Source: Arthrobacter sp. NicSoilB8 | GTDB lineage: Bacteria; Actinomycetota; Actinomycetes; Actinomycetales; Micrococcaceae | Length of the DNA stretch: 64,000 nucleotides | Direction of reading: 5' to 3' | Assembly (NCBI RefSeq): GCF_019977355.1 | Contig: NZ_AP024655.1 | Coordinates: forward strand, 496,001-560,000 | The notes under the pieces: generated by a model | What the model saw: only the letters and a program-made list of their open reading frames with translations | Told to the model about the DNA's origin: nothing | The model's database searches: none | Shown: one piece after another, positions 8,818 to 17,320 of the stretch | How the letters are laid out: each line of letters begins with the position of its first letter | How positions within the stretch are numbered: position 1 is the first letter of the stretch | Program-made: the position numbers and the translations under genes

Positions 8818-9153
8818 GCGGGCCCATCGGCGTGTCGTTGTGCGTTGCGGGCCTGCCCGGACAGCTCGACAAAACAAGGGCCGCGGAGCACGATGGTAAC
8901 TGCATCAGGAGACTTCAGCTGCCGCTTTGTGAGCTGAGGTTGCCCGCACCGATATGATCGCCAGTGCCCGGCCAGCGGGCACGGTCCGGCGGCCACGTTC
9001 CACGACTCCGCCAAGGGGTCACAGGGGAGGAACAGCACGGCGGACGCGCCTTCCGCCGGCGCCGGCCGGCGCCGTGGTCGACGTCGGCCGTGAAACGAAC
9101 ACCAGGCCGGTCTCCGGCCGTACATTTGGAATTCCCCCAAAGGAGTGAGTCAT
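8818..9153. other. gene-free stretch before the cupredoxin gene
   Basis: No credible reading frame. It holds a TATGAT box at 8953-8958 without a well-spaced -35, a GC palindrome GCCGGCGCCGGCCGGCGCC near 9056-9074, and the ribosome site AAGGAG at 9140-9145 for the next gene. Confidence 0.5.
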
Positions 9154-10119
9154 ATGGCTCCTCACCCCGCAATACATGCAAAGCCGCGCCTTTTGCGCCT
9201 CCTGATAGCTGCCGTCATGGCGCTGGTGCTGCCGCTGGCCGTCAGCGGCGCCGCCCAGGCGAACGGCAGCAAGCCTTCAAGGACGTGGACCGTGCAGGTC
9301 GGATCCGAATCCGAAGACCAGGCCATTCAAGGCATGGCATTCCTGCCCGAGCATATTTACATCAACGCCGGCGACAAGGTGGCCTGGAAGGCCAACTCCG
9401 CCGAGATCCATACCGTCACGTTCCTGGCCGCCGGCCAATCACTGGACTCCACGCAGCCGTTCAACCCCACGGATCCGCAAGAAATCTCCAAACAGGGCGG
9501 CAACGTCTACGACGGGCAGACATATTTCAGCTCCGGAGTCATGTCCAGCGTGTCCAACAGCGGCTTCAAGGAATCCGGTAAGTACACGCTGAAATTTCCG
9601 GCCACGGGTGAATTCATGTACTACTGCCTGGTGCACGGGATGGCCATGAAGGGTATGGTCCATGTCCGGGAAGCTGGAACGGACTACCCGTACACGCAGT
9701 CGCAGTATGACCGCCACGCCAAGAAGCAGGAAAAGAGTATCCTGCGCGACGGACATAAGTCCTGGGACGCGGCCCGCGACCAAGCCAACAACCACACGGT
9801 CATTGCCGGCACGGATAACGGGACCTCCATGGTCATGCGGTTCGTGCACCAGGAGATCAAGATTAAGGTCGGTGAAAGCGTGACATTCTTCAACAGTGGC
9901 ATGGGCGCCCCGCACACCGTCACGTTCGGAAAGGAGCCAGCCAACATCTTCGCACCGATCGGCGACCCCGGCCACTTCACCGGCGGGGACCTGAGTTCCG
10001 GGCTGATGCCGCCGGGCGCCCACTTCACTGTGACCTTCCATTCGGCCGGTGAGTTCAAGTACATCTGCGCCCTGCATGACTTCATGGGCATGGTCGGCAC
10101 CGTCGAAGTTCGGGAGTAG
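9154..10119 (+). CDS. secreted protein with two cupredoxin domains
   Basis: Exported 321-aa protein. A signal peptide of about 36 residues ends at AAQA-NG. Two plastocyanin/azurin-like domains follow (about 40-170 and 195-321). Each has a complete type 1 copper set: an early His (EIHTVTF; APHTVTF) and a late Cys-His-Met cluster (YYCLVHGMAMKG; YICALHDFMGMVG). The likely role is electron transfer or copper handling at the cell surface. An earlier in-frame GTG at 9145 lies inside the AAGGAG ribosome site, so ATG 9154 is chosen. No oxidase gene is adjacent. Two intact copper sites in one secreted chain, without a nitrite reductase trinuclear site, is unusual. Confidence 0.85.
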   Translation: MAPHPAIHAKPRLLRLLIAAVMALVLPLAVSGAAQANGSKPSRTWTVQVGSESEDQAIQGMAFLPEHIYINAGDKVAWKANSAEIHTVTFLAAGQSLDSTQPFNPTDPQEISKQGGNVYDGQTYFSSGVMSSVSNSGFKESGKYTLKFPATGEFMYYCLVHGMAMKGMVHVREAGTDYPYTQSQYDRHAKKQEKSILRDGHKSWDAARDQANNHTVIAGTDNGTSMVMRFVHQEIKIKVGESVTFFNSGMGAPHTVTFGKEPANIFAPIGDPGHFTGGDLSSGLMPPGAHFTVTFHSAGEFKYICALHDFMGMVGTVEVRE

Positions 10120-10196
10120 GGGCCGGAACAGGGCAGGCTACGCATTGCGGCACCGGCAGGTGCCTCTTGGCGCCGGATCACCTCGGGGGGTACCGA

Positions 10197-11018
10197 CTAT
10201 TTCCACCAGGTGTCGAAAATGGTGACCGGGACAGTGCGCTTGTGGCGGGTCCGCAGGTACATGCCCTCGATCCGTTCGGCAACCGCATCCGGCACGTCGC
10301 GACCCTCGAGGTAGTCATCGATCAGGTCGTAGCTCACGCCGAGTTCGTCCTCGTCGATGCGGCCGGGTGTGCCGTCCAGGAGGTCCGCCGTCGGGATCTT
10401 CTCCCAGATCCGGGCCGGCGCGCCGAGTTCGGCAAGCAGGGCGCGGTTCTGGCGCTTGTTGAGCCCGAACAGCGGCAGGATGTCCGCGCCGCCGTCGCCG
10501 AACTTGGTGAAGAAGCCGGTGACGGATTCGGCGCCGTGATCCGTGCCGATCACAAGGTAGTTGTGCTCGCCGGCCAGGGCATACTGGGCGATCATCCGGG
10601 TCCGGGCCTTGGTGTTGCCCTTGTGGAAATCGGAGATCTCCGTGCCGACGGTCTTCTGGAACTCATCCTCGAAGCCGTCCACCGCGGCCGAGATATTGAA
10701 CGTCCATTCGGTCTTGGCGCGCACAAAGTCCAGCGCCGCCTGGGCGTCGTCCTCATCGTGCTGGACACCGTAGGGAAGCCGAACGGCCACGAAGTTCGCC
10801 TCGACGCCCTCTGACTCGAGCTCCTCGACCGCCAGCTGGGCCAGACGCCCGGCCAGGGAAGAGTCCAGGCCGCCCGAGATGCCCAGGACAAATCCCTTGG
10901 TGTGGGTGGCCGCCAGGTATTCCTTGAGGAACGTCACGCGTTTGCGCACCTCCCCGGCAGGGTCGATCCGGGGCTGCACGCCCATTTCTTCGATGATCTT
11001 CGCCTGGAGTTCACGCAT
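10197..11018 (-). CDS. nadE: ammonia-dependent NAD+ synthetase
   Basis: Enzyme of 273 aa converting deamido-NAD and ammonia to NAD with ATP. The pyrophosphatase P-loop SGGLDSS is at about residues 48-54; FVLGISGG precedes it and VIGTDHGAE and [10 protein letters not shown] follow, as in the E. coli/Bacillus NadE type. There is no N-terminal glutaminase domain, so it uses free ammonia. A TAGGCT box lies seven bases before the ATG, suggesting a leaderless or nearly leaderless mRNA. Confidence 0.95.
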   Translation of the reverse strand: MRELQAKIIEEMGVQPRIDPAGEVRKRVTFLKEYLAATHTKGFVLGISGGLDSSLAGRLAQLAVEELESEGVEANFVAVRLPYGVQHDEDDAQAALDFVRAKTEWTFNISAAVDGFEDEFQKTVGTEISDFHKGNTKARTRMIAQYALAGEHNYLVIGTDHGAESVTGFFTKFGDGGADILPLFGLNKRQNRALLAELGAPARIWEKIPTADLLDGTPGRIDEDELGVSYDLIDDYLEGRDVPDAVAERIEGMYLRTRHKRTVPVTIFDTWWK

Positions 11019-11160
11019 GCCTCACAGCCTAGCCAGCGCTGTCAACCACACTCAACTGTTGCGGCCGGGCGGGCTGCGCCGGCCGGGCCGGCGGGCGAGG
11101 TGCGGCTCCGACGTCGGAAATGCGCGGCGGTTCGCGACTGGCGCTACGCTTTCGCGCCGT

Positions 11161-11240
11161 CGCTACGCGGATCCGCGTAGCGCGGGGCCGGGAGCGCAGC
11201 GCGGGACTGGAACCGCCGCGCAGGACTGGAACCGCCGCGC
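11161..11240. repeat. palindrome CGCTACGCGGATCCGCGTAGCG plus tandem 19-mers
   Basis: A perfect 22-bp palindrome at 11161-11182 is followed by two tandem copies of a 19-bp unit starting GGACTGGAACCGCCGC (11204-11222 and 11223-11240). GACTGGCGCT precedes it at 11136-11145. The same building blocks (GACTGGCGCT, GCGGATCC, CGTAGCG) form the palindrome at 33629-33662, so both belong to one repeat family. Confidence 0.7.
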
Positions 11241-11263
11241 GGCCACCAACCTGCTGGCCCGCC

Positions 11264-12286
11264 CTATCCCGCCTGCGGCGCCGGACCGGTGGAGCCGCGC
11301 ACCGTCAAATGCGTGGGCATGACCGAGCGGCTGCGTCGCCCACCGCCGGCCAGCGGATTCAGCCGTGCCAGCAGCATGGACACGGCCACCCGGCCCGCCT
11401 GTTCGATCGGGGAAGCCATGGTGGTCAGGGGCGGATTGCAGAAGTCAGCTCCGAAGATGTCATCACAGCCCACAATGCTCATGTCCGCCGGCACACGGAT
11501 CCCGCGGGCACTCAGCCGCTGGAGCATGCCGATGGCGATGAGGTCGTTGAAAGCGATGCAGGCGCTCACCCCGCTGTGCACGGCGGCATCCGCGGCGGCC
11601 GCGCCGGACTGCGTGGTGGGGGCGAAGGGGCCGAGCCGGTGAACCTCCACCCCGCGCGCTTCGGCGGCCGCGGACAGGGCAGTCCACCGACGCTCGCTGG
11701 ACTGCGACGACGCCGGACCTGCTACGTAGGCCACGCGGGTGTGTCCCAGCGAGATCAGGTGGTCCAGCGCCTGGCTGGTCGCCGACGGGGTGTCGATGAT
11801 GACAGCCGGCACGCCGGGCACGTCGCGGTTGACCGCAACGATGGGGATCCTCGCCGCCGCCGCCAGAAGGACGTCGTCGCTGAGCCTGGACGCGGCCACG
11901 ATGATTCCGTCAGCCCCCTTGCGGAGCTGCTCCATGGCACTTGCTTCCACCTCATCGGACTCCTCCGTGTCCACCAGCAACTGGGTGTAGCCGGCCGCCT
12001 TGAGCTGAAGCTGTGTCCCCCGGATGAGATCGAAGTAGAAGGGGTTGGTGATGTCCGGCACCAGGACTCCCACTGCGCCGGTGCGGCCGGAACTCAGTGC
12101 CTTGGCCTGGCTGTTGGGCGTGTAGTTGAGCCTGGCGGCCGCTTCTTCGATGCGCGCCCGGGTCCGGACGTTCACCCGATCGGGCGTCGAGAGCGCGCGG
12201 GAAACGGTGGAGGCTGCAACGCCGCAGAACGCCGCAATGTCGTGGATGGTGGCAGGCCGCTCGGCCTGGTCCGGTCGAATCGACAC
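11264..12286 (-). CDS. LacI family transcriptional regulator (first of two)
   Basis: Regulator of 340 aa. The LacI helix-turn-helix ATIHDIAAFCGVAASTVSRAL is at about residues 12-32 with hinge helix NSQAKALSSGRT; the periplasmic-binding-like core contains VPDITNPFYFDLI and FNDLIAIGMLQ. It is divergent from the isomerase/dehydrogenase pair at 12614, and a LacI-type palindrome lies in the shared promoter. Three further promoters in the island carry nearly the same site. It or the second LacI at 22293 is the likely repressor of the glucuronide island; which one binds is not decided by sequence. Confidence 0.92.
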   Translation of the reverse strand: MSIRPDQAERPATIHDIAAFCGVAASTVSRALSTPDRVNVRTRARIEEAAARLNYTPNSQAKALSSGRTGAVGVLVPDITNPFYFDLIRGTQLQLKAAGYTQLLVDTEESDEVEASAMEQLRKGADGIIVAASRLSDDVLLAAAARIPIVAVNRDVPGVPAVIIDTPSATSQALDHLISLGHTRVAYVAGPASSQSSERRWTALSAAAEARGVEVHRLGPFAPTTQSGAAAADAAVHSGVSACIAFNDLIAIGMLQRLSARGIRVPADMSIVGCDDIFGADFCNPPLTTMASPIEQAGRVAVSMLLARLNPLAGGGRRSRSVMPTHLTVRGSTGPAPQAG

Positions 12287-12312
12287 GGGGCTCCTCTCTG
12301 AGCGATGTCACT

Positions 12313-12347
12313 GGGCAAATATGGCGGGGCAAATTTCACGGGCAAAT
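12313..12347. repeat. three GGGCAAAT boxes
   Basis: GGGCAAAT occurs at 12313-12320, 12327-12334 and 12340-12347, about 13-14 bases apart, directly upstream of the minus-strand LacI gene. They may be leftovers of duplication or a regulator site; nothing more can be said. Confidence 0.4.
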
Positions 12348-12502
12348 GTCTCTGGGCGATGCCTCTCAGCAAGGGGCCTTGAGCAGGTGCGGAACGCTGC
12401 CCGACGCCGGCGGGCCCGGATCGCCTCAAGCACCCGGGGAAGGGGCCGGGTGAGCCGTGCCACATTGGCGCCGTGAACAAAGATTGGCACAATTGCAAAC
12501 TT

Positions 12503-12542
12503 TTGGCAATCGGTTGTCAAGAATTAGCGCTGGGACTAGACT
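12503..12542 (+). promoter_or_regulatory. LacI-type operator and promoter 1 (isomerase/dehydrogenase pair)
   Basis: Palindrome TTGGCAATCGGTTGTCAA at 12503-12520 overlaps a -35 box TTGTCA (12514-12519). After 17 bases comes TAGACT (12537-12542) as -10. A repressor bound here would block polymerase. The rest of the 12287-12613 gap has no gene. Confidence 0.75.
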
Positions 12543-12613
12543 CGCCCCAAGAACATCATTGTGAACTGACTCACCCCGCCCGAGCGGCGGGACACCTGAA
12601 GCGGGAGCTTGAA

Positions 12614-13465
12614 TTGACAACAGCGTCAGCACCAACAACCTTCACCCTTTCCGGCTTCGGCGACGAGATTGACCCCGATCCCGAGATCCAGGCGGCAGTG
12701 CTGCTGGCGATCGGCGCCAGGCATATTGAAGTCCGCAGCGCCTGGGGAACCAACGTTTCCGAGCTTTCCGCGGAACAGCTCGTCGAACTCAAGACCGTTC
12801 TGGACGCCAAGGGCCTCGTAGTCTCGGCCATCGCCAGCCCGATCGGCAAGGTTGATGTGTCCCTCCCGGTCGAGCATGAAGTGCAGCGGCTGCGACAGAT
12901 TATCGATGCCGCCAGGACGCTGGACACCAAGTACATCCGCATCTTCTCCTTCTACCGGGCCGAGGCCCGGAGCCAGGACGAGATCCGCGAGGACGTCATG
13001 GCCCGCATGACGGCGCTGGCGGCGCTCGCAGCGGAGGCCGGCGTCGTGCTTCTGCATGAAAACGAAAAGGGCATCTACGGCGATACGCCCGAGCGCGTGC
13101 TGGACATCATGAAGTCGGTCGATTCGCCGTCGCTGCGTATCGCCTGGGACAACGCGAACTTCGTCCAGGTGGGCGTCAAGCCCCACACCGACGGCTACGC
13201 CATGCTGCGTCCCTACCTGGAGTACTTCCAGGTCAAGGATGCGCTGGCGGCCAGTGGCGAAGTGGTCCCGGCCGGGCAGGGCGACGGCGAATTGAATGAA
13301 ACCATCGCCGCGCTGAAGGCCGACGGCTACACCGGCTTCGCCTCCTTGGAGCCGCACCTGGCCAGCGCCCATGAACTCGGCGGGTTCTCCGGCCCGGTAG
13401 CCTTCGGTTCCGCGGCCCGCGCTTTTGCCGGGCTGGCGGCGAAGAACCGGATCGAACTCATCTAG
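12614..13465 (+). CDS. sugar phosphate isomerase/epimerase, TIM-barrel (first copy)
   Basis: Xylose-isomerase-like TIM-barrel protein of 283 aa (IolE/Hyi fold). Metal-site candidates are Glu in LLHENEKGIYGD, Asp in IAWDNANF and Glu in ASLEPHL near the C-terminus. The frame is open from 12473, but that start lies upstream of the mapped promoter; TTG 12614 has GGGAG six bases before it and gives MTTASAPTTFTLSGFGDEI. It is followed by a Gfo/Idh/MocA dehydrogenase, and the same pair of families recurs at 20087-22156. Such pairs usually oxidise and rearrange free sugars, polyols or 3-keto-glycosides; the actual substrate is unknown. Confidence 0.82.
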   Translation: MTTASAPTTFTLSGFGDEIDPDPEIQAAVLLAIGARHIEVRSAWGTNVSELSAEQLVELKTVLDAKGLVVSAIASPIGKVDVSLPVEHEVQRLRQIIDAARTLDTKYIRIFSFYRAEARSQDEIREDVMARMTALAALAAEAGVVLLHENEKGIYGDTPERVLDIMKSVDSPSLRIAWDNANFVQVGVKPHTDGYAMLRPYLEYFQVKDALAASGEVVPAGQGDGELNETIAALKADGYTGFASLEPHLASAHELGGFSGPVAFGSAARAFAGLAAKNRIELI

Positions 13466-13529
13466 CGCACCTGCGCTACTAAGAATCAGCCACTAGGCAA
13501 CAAGCCACTAGACAATCAGGGAGCTCCGG

Positions 13530-14537
13530 ATGCCAAAGGCGGCAATCATCGGCTGCGGCGACGTGTCGATCGTCCATTTTGAAGCACTTGCAGGAATGGA
13601 CGACGCCGAACTGGTGGCGGTCTGCGACACGGATCCAGGGCGCCGCGCCGCGGCGCAGGCGGCCCACGGTGTCCCCGGCTTCGAGGACTACCGCGACATG
13701 CTGGAGGCGGCCGCCCCGGACGTCGTGCACATCACCACCCCGCACCATGAGCACGCGGCGATCGCCATCGACTGCCTGCACCGTGGCGTCAATGTGGTGC
13801 TGGAGAAGCCTCTGGCGCACACGCTCGCCGAGGGGGAGCGGCTGCTGGCCGCTGCCCACGAAAGCACGGCGCGGATCGGGCTCTGCTTCCAAAACCGCTA
13901 CAACGCCCCGGTGCAGGAGATGCGCCGGCTGCTGGACTCCGGCGAGCTGGGCAAGGTGCTGGGGGCATCGGCCACAGTCATGTGGCACCGCAATGCCGAC
14001 TACTACCTCGACCGGCCCTGGCGCGGAAGCTGGGGCGGCGGCGGTGGCGGCCTGATGATGAACCAGGCCATCCACACCGTTGACCTGCTGCAATGGCTGG
14101 TGGGGGACGTCGTGCGGCTTTCGGGCAGCACCTCGACCCATGCGCTGGGAGATGCCATTGAAGTCGAAGACACGGCCGAGTTTGCCGCGCTCCACAGCAA
14201 CGGCGCGCGCAGCGTCTTCTACGCCACGCTGGCCAACGCGGTCAACGCTCCGGTCACCCTGGACATCAGCACCGAGAATGCAACGCTGAGCCTGCGGGGA
14301 GACCTTGTGGTCACTTACGACGACGGGCGTAGCGACGTGGTGCGTGAGCGCGCCGCCGGCTCGGGCGGGCGCTCCTACTGGGGTGTTTCGCACGCCCTGC
14401 TGATCGCCGATTTCTATGCCGGCCTGGCTCAGCCGGGGCCGTTCTGGATCGACGCCGCCGAAGGGCTCAAATCGCTGCGGATCGTGAAGGAGCTGTACAG
14501 GCAGTCCTTCCCCGGCTCTGAGGAAAAGGTGTCCTAG
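13530..14537 (+). CDS. Gfo/Idh/MocA family oxidoreductase (first copy)
   Basis: NAD(P)-dependent sugar dehydrogenase of 335 aa. The Rossmann motif GCGDVS is at about 8-13, and VVLEKPLAHTLAEG (catalytic Lys of the EKP motif) is near 95. GGGGGLMMNQAIHTVDLLQW carries the conserved His of the active site. It is 64 bp after the isomerase gene, with a GGGAG ribosome site, and shares the LacI-controlled promoter at 12503. Its likely work is oxidation of a sugar or glycoside whose product the isomerase then converts. Confidence 0.88.
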   Translation: MPKAAIIGCGDVSIVHFEALAGMDDAELVAVCDTDPGRRAAAQAAHGVPGFEDYRDMLEAAAPDVVHITTPHHEHAAIAIDCLHRGVNVVLEKPLAHTLAEGERLLAAAHESTARIGLCFQNRYNAPVQEMRRLLDSGELGKVLGASATVMWHRNADYYLDRPWRGSWGGGGGGLMMNQAIHTVDLLQWLVGDVVRLSGSTSTHALGDAIEVEDTAEFAALHSNGARSVFYATLANAVNAPVTLDISTENATLSLRGDLVVTYDDGRSDVVRERAAGSGGRSYWGVSHALLIADFYAGLAQPGPFWIDAAEGLKSLRIVKELYRQSFPGSEEKVS

Positions 14538-14596
14538 CCGGCCGTGCCTCGGCGGCCTGCGCCGCACGTCACAACCGCCCCGGTACGCCCCCCGCG

Positions 14597-14685
14597 GCCA
14601 TGCGCAGCCAGGCGCCAGTGCGCCGTCGTACGCACCCGGTGGCCATGCCCGGCCCGGCGCCAGCGCGCCGCCGTACGCACCCGGC
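14597..14685. repeat. two tandem 45-bp units
   Basis: Two near-identical units begin GGCCATGC and end GTACGCACCCGG (14597-14640 and 14641-14685). They lie between the dehydrogenase gene and the transporter promoter. No coding meaning is apparent. Confidence 0.6.
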
Positions 14686-14716
14686 GGAACCCCTCAGGCA
14701 ACAATGCAAAACTTTA

Positions 14717-14755
14717 TGACAATCGGTTGCCAGATATGGCAACCCAACGTACGCT
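14717..14755 (+). promoter_or_regulatory. LacI-type operator and promoter 2 (ABC transporter operon)
   Basis: TGACAATCGGTTGCCA at 14717-14732 has the same core as the other three operators. It overlaps a -35 box TTGCCA (14727-14732), followed after 17 bases by TACGCT (14750-14755). An extra half-site TGGCAACC lies at 14737-14744. Confidence 0.7.
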
Positions 14756-14842
14756 GAACCCACAAGCGGCACTGTGGTCCACGCCACATGGCCGCCGCAA
14801 GCGTCCGTTGCAACGGACCTCGTCAAGCGATAGGAGCCAACA

Positions 14843-16372
14843 ATGAAGTTAGGTCCCAAGGCAGCAGCTGCTGCCCTCATCCTCAGCGCGTCCCTCGCGC
14901 TAACCGGCTGCGGCGGCGGCGCTGCAGCCGGCGGCTCGGCCGCAGGCACCGCGGCCACGGCCCTGACGCTGGGCACCATCCAGGACGTCCGGTCCTGGGA
15001 CCCGGCCCAGGCCCACGTGGGTCACCTTCTCCAGCCGTACCAGGCGGTCTACGACACCCTGATCCTGCGCCAGCCGGATGGAAAACTCAGCCCCATGCTG
15101 GCGACGGACTGGAAGTACAACGCAGCAAACACCAAGCTGACGGTGGACCTGCGCACGGACGTCACGTTCAGTGACGGCGCCAAGTTCGACGCCGAGGCCG
15201 CCAAAGCCAATATCGACCACTTCAAGAAGGCCAACGGCCCGCAGATGGCCCAGCTTGCCTCGGTTCAGGATGTGACCGTGGTGGACGCCGACACCATTGA
15301 TATCAATCTCACTGTCCCGGATCCGGCCCTGGAATACTTCCTCAGCCAGGCCGCCGGCCTGATGGGCAGCCCCAAGGCGCTCGGCACGGACGGCATCAAG
15401 ACCGAACCGGTCGGCTCCGGCCCGTACGTGATGGACAAGGCGGCGTCCGTCAAGGATTCCCAGACGGTCTTTACCGCCCGCAAGGATTACTGGAACAAGG
15501 ATCTGCAGAAGTACTCCAAGCTCACCTTCAAGATCCTGACCGATCTCACCGCCCGCACCAACGCCCTGGTCTCCGGCCAGGTCGACGCCACCATCCTGGA
15601 CCCCAAAAACGGCAAGCAGGCCGAGGGCGCCAAGATGCAGCTGGCCGCCAACGAGGTCGACTGGCAGGGACTGCTCCTCCTGGACCGCGACGGTGCCAAG
15701 AACCCGGCCCTGCAGAACGTCAAGGTGCGCCAGGCCATCAACTACGCCTTTGACCGCAAGACCATCCTGGACCAGGTCATGCTGGGCCAGGGCACCCCGA
15801 CGTCCCAGCCGTTCGGCAAGGCCAGCGGGGCCTGGACCGAAGGGCTGGAGAACTACTACAGCTACGATCCGGCCAAGGCGAAGCAGCTCCTCAAGGAGGC
15901 CGGCTTCGAAAACGGCGTCACCCTGGAAATCCCGAGTGTCCCCGGTTTCGAAACCCAGATATCCGTGGTCCAGCAGCAGCTGGCGGATGTGGGCATCACC
16001 CTGAAGGTCGGCGCCGCGCTGACCAACACCTTCACCTCCGATGTCGCCGCACAGAAGTACACCACCATGTACTTCTCCCTCTTCCAGGGTGAGCCGACGG
16101 TTGCCATCAACCAGATCGTCTCCACCAAGGCGCTCTACAACCCGTTCAAAAACGCGACCCCGGAGCTGGATGCCAAGATTGAGGCCGTCCGCGCCGGCGG
16201 CGCCGATGCCGGCAAGCTGGCCCAGGAGGTCAACAAGTACGTGGTGGAGCAGGCGTGGTTCGCTCCGCTGTTCCGCGTGAACCAGATGTACTACCACAAT
16301 GCCAAGGTGAACGTGACGCCGCAGATCCAGCAGGCCGTCCCGTCCATCTACAACTACTCACCGGCCAAGTAG
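14843..16372 (+). CDS. ABC transporter substrate-binding lipoprotein (SBP_bac_5)
   Basis: Solute-binding lipoprotein of 509 aa in the peptide/nickel/oligosaccharide family. The lipobox LTGC places the lipidated Cys at 23 after a short signal sequence. Family marks include VYDTLILRQPDGKLSPMLA near the N-terminus, TVDLRTDVTFSDG, and VRQAINYAFDRKTIL at about 300. It opens a six-gene operon with its permeases, ATPases and a sugar isomerase/dehydrogenase pair. Although the fold is called peptide-binding, this setting with glucuronide genes points to an oligosaccharide or glycoside as cargo. Control through the operator at 14717 is likely. Confidence 0.92.
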   Translation: MKLGPKAAAAALILSASLALTGCGGGAAAGGSAAGTAATALTLGTIQDVRSWDPAQAHVGHLLQPYQAVYDTLILRQPDGKLSPMLATDWKYNAANTKLTVDLRTDVTFSDGAKFDAEAAKANIDHFKKANGPQMAQLASVQDVTVVDADTIDINLTVPDPALEYFLSQAAGLMGSPKALGTDGIKTEPVGSGPYVMDKAASVKDSQTVFTARKDYWNKDLQKYSKLTFKILTDLTARTNALVSGQVDATILDPKNGKQAEGAKMQLAANEVDWQGLLLLDRDGAKNPALQNVKVRQAINYAFDRKTILDQVMLGQGTPTSQPFGKASGAWTEGLENYYSYDPAKAKQLLKEAGFENGVTLEIPSVPGFETQISVVQQQLADVGITLKVGAALTNTFTSDVAAQKYTTMYFSLFQGEPTVAINQIVSTKALYNPFKNATPELDAKIEAVRAGGADAGKLAQEVNKYVVEQAWFAPLFRVNQMYYHNAKVNVTPQIQQAVPSIYNYSPAK

Positions 16373-16378
16373 GACACC

Positions 16379-17320
16379 ATGATCAGGTTCATTGCAAAAA
16401 GGCTGGGCAGCGGTCTGGTGGTGCTGTTTGTGGTCTCGGCGCTCACCTTCTTCCTGCTTTATATCTCCAGCGGGAGCATCGCCCGGAACATCCTGGGTGA
16501 CCAGGCCACCGCCGAGCAGGTGGCGCTGAAAGAACACGAGCTGGGGCTGGACCAGCCTCTGGCGGCCCGCTACTTCGCGTGGGTGGCCGATGCCTTGAGC
16601 GGCAACCTTGGTGCTTCGTGGTTCACCTCCGAACCGGTAGCCAACTCGCTGGCCACCCGGATCCCGGTGACCATGACCATGGTTTTCGCCGCAATCATCC
16701 TGATCGCAATTTGTGCCGCACTCATTGGTGTCCTTGCTGCGGTCAAGCGCGGCTGGGTGGACAGGGTGGTCCAGGTTGGCGCCATCATCGGCGACTCCAT
16801 TCCGGGGTTCGTGATCGGCGTCATCCTGGTCACCGTCCTGGCCATCCAGCTGGGCCTCTTCCCGGCGACCAGCACTATTTCCCCGGATTCCGGGGCCGAC
16901 GCGTGGGTCTATTCCATGTCGCTTCCGGTGATCGCCTTGCTGATCAACGGCGTCACCGGAGGCGCGCAGCAGATCCGCAGCGCCGTCATCAAACAACTCG
17001 AACGGGACTATGTCCGCACCCTGCGCAGCCGCGGCATCGGAGAGCGCGAGATTCTGTTCAAGCACGTGCTGCGCAGCGCGGCTCCGGCCGGCCTGACCGT
17101 GCTGAGCCTGCAGCTGATCGGCATGCTTGGCGGCGTGGTGATCATCGAGCAGATCTTTGCCCTCCCCGGCATGGGGCCGCTGGCGGTCGCTGCCACCGGC
17201 CAGTCGGATCTTCCGGTGGTGATGGGCGTCGTGATGTACACGGTGGTCGTCGTGATCGTGGTGAATCTGCTGGTGGACATTCTCAATGGCTGGCTCAACC
17301 CGAAAGTACGTGTGTCATGA
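16379..17320 (+). CDS. ABC transporter permease (DppB type)
   Basis: Inner-membrane permease of 313 aa with six transmembrane helices, first near residues 9-30. The cytoplasmic EAA loop reads EREILFKHVLRSAAPAGL at about 220-240, and ALPGMGPLAV near the C-terminus is typical of DppB. It starts six bases after the binding-protein stop and ends with an ATGA overlap into the next gene. It pairs with the permease half of the fused gene that follows. Confidence 0.93.
   Translation: MIRFIAKRLGSGLVVLFVVSALTFFLLYISSGSIARNILGDQATAEQVALKEHELGLDQPLAARYFAWVADALSGNLGASWFTSEPVANSLATRIPVTMTMVFAAIILIAICAALIGVLAAVKRGWVDRVVQVGAIIGDSIPGFVIGVILVTVLAIQLGLFPATSTISPDSGADAWVYSMSLPVIALLINGVTGGAQQIRSAVIKQLERDYVRTLRSRGIGEREILFKHVLRSAAPAGLTVLSLQLIGMLGGVVIIEQIFALPGMGPLAVAATGQSDLPVVMGVVMYTVVVVIVVNLLVDILNGWLNPKVRVS

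Noticed and set aside
9056..9074. GC palindrome upstream of the cupredoxin gene as an operator
   Set aside because: It consists only of GCCGGC blocks, which are common by chance here, and it is not near a recognisable promoter.
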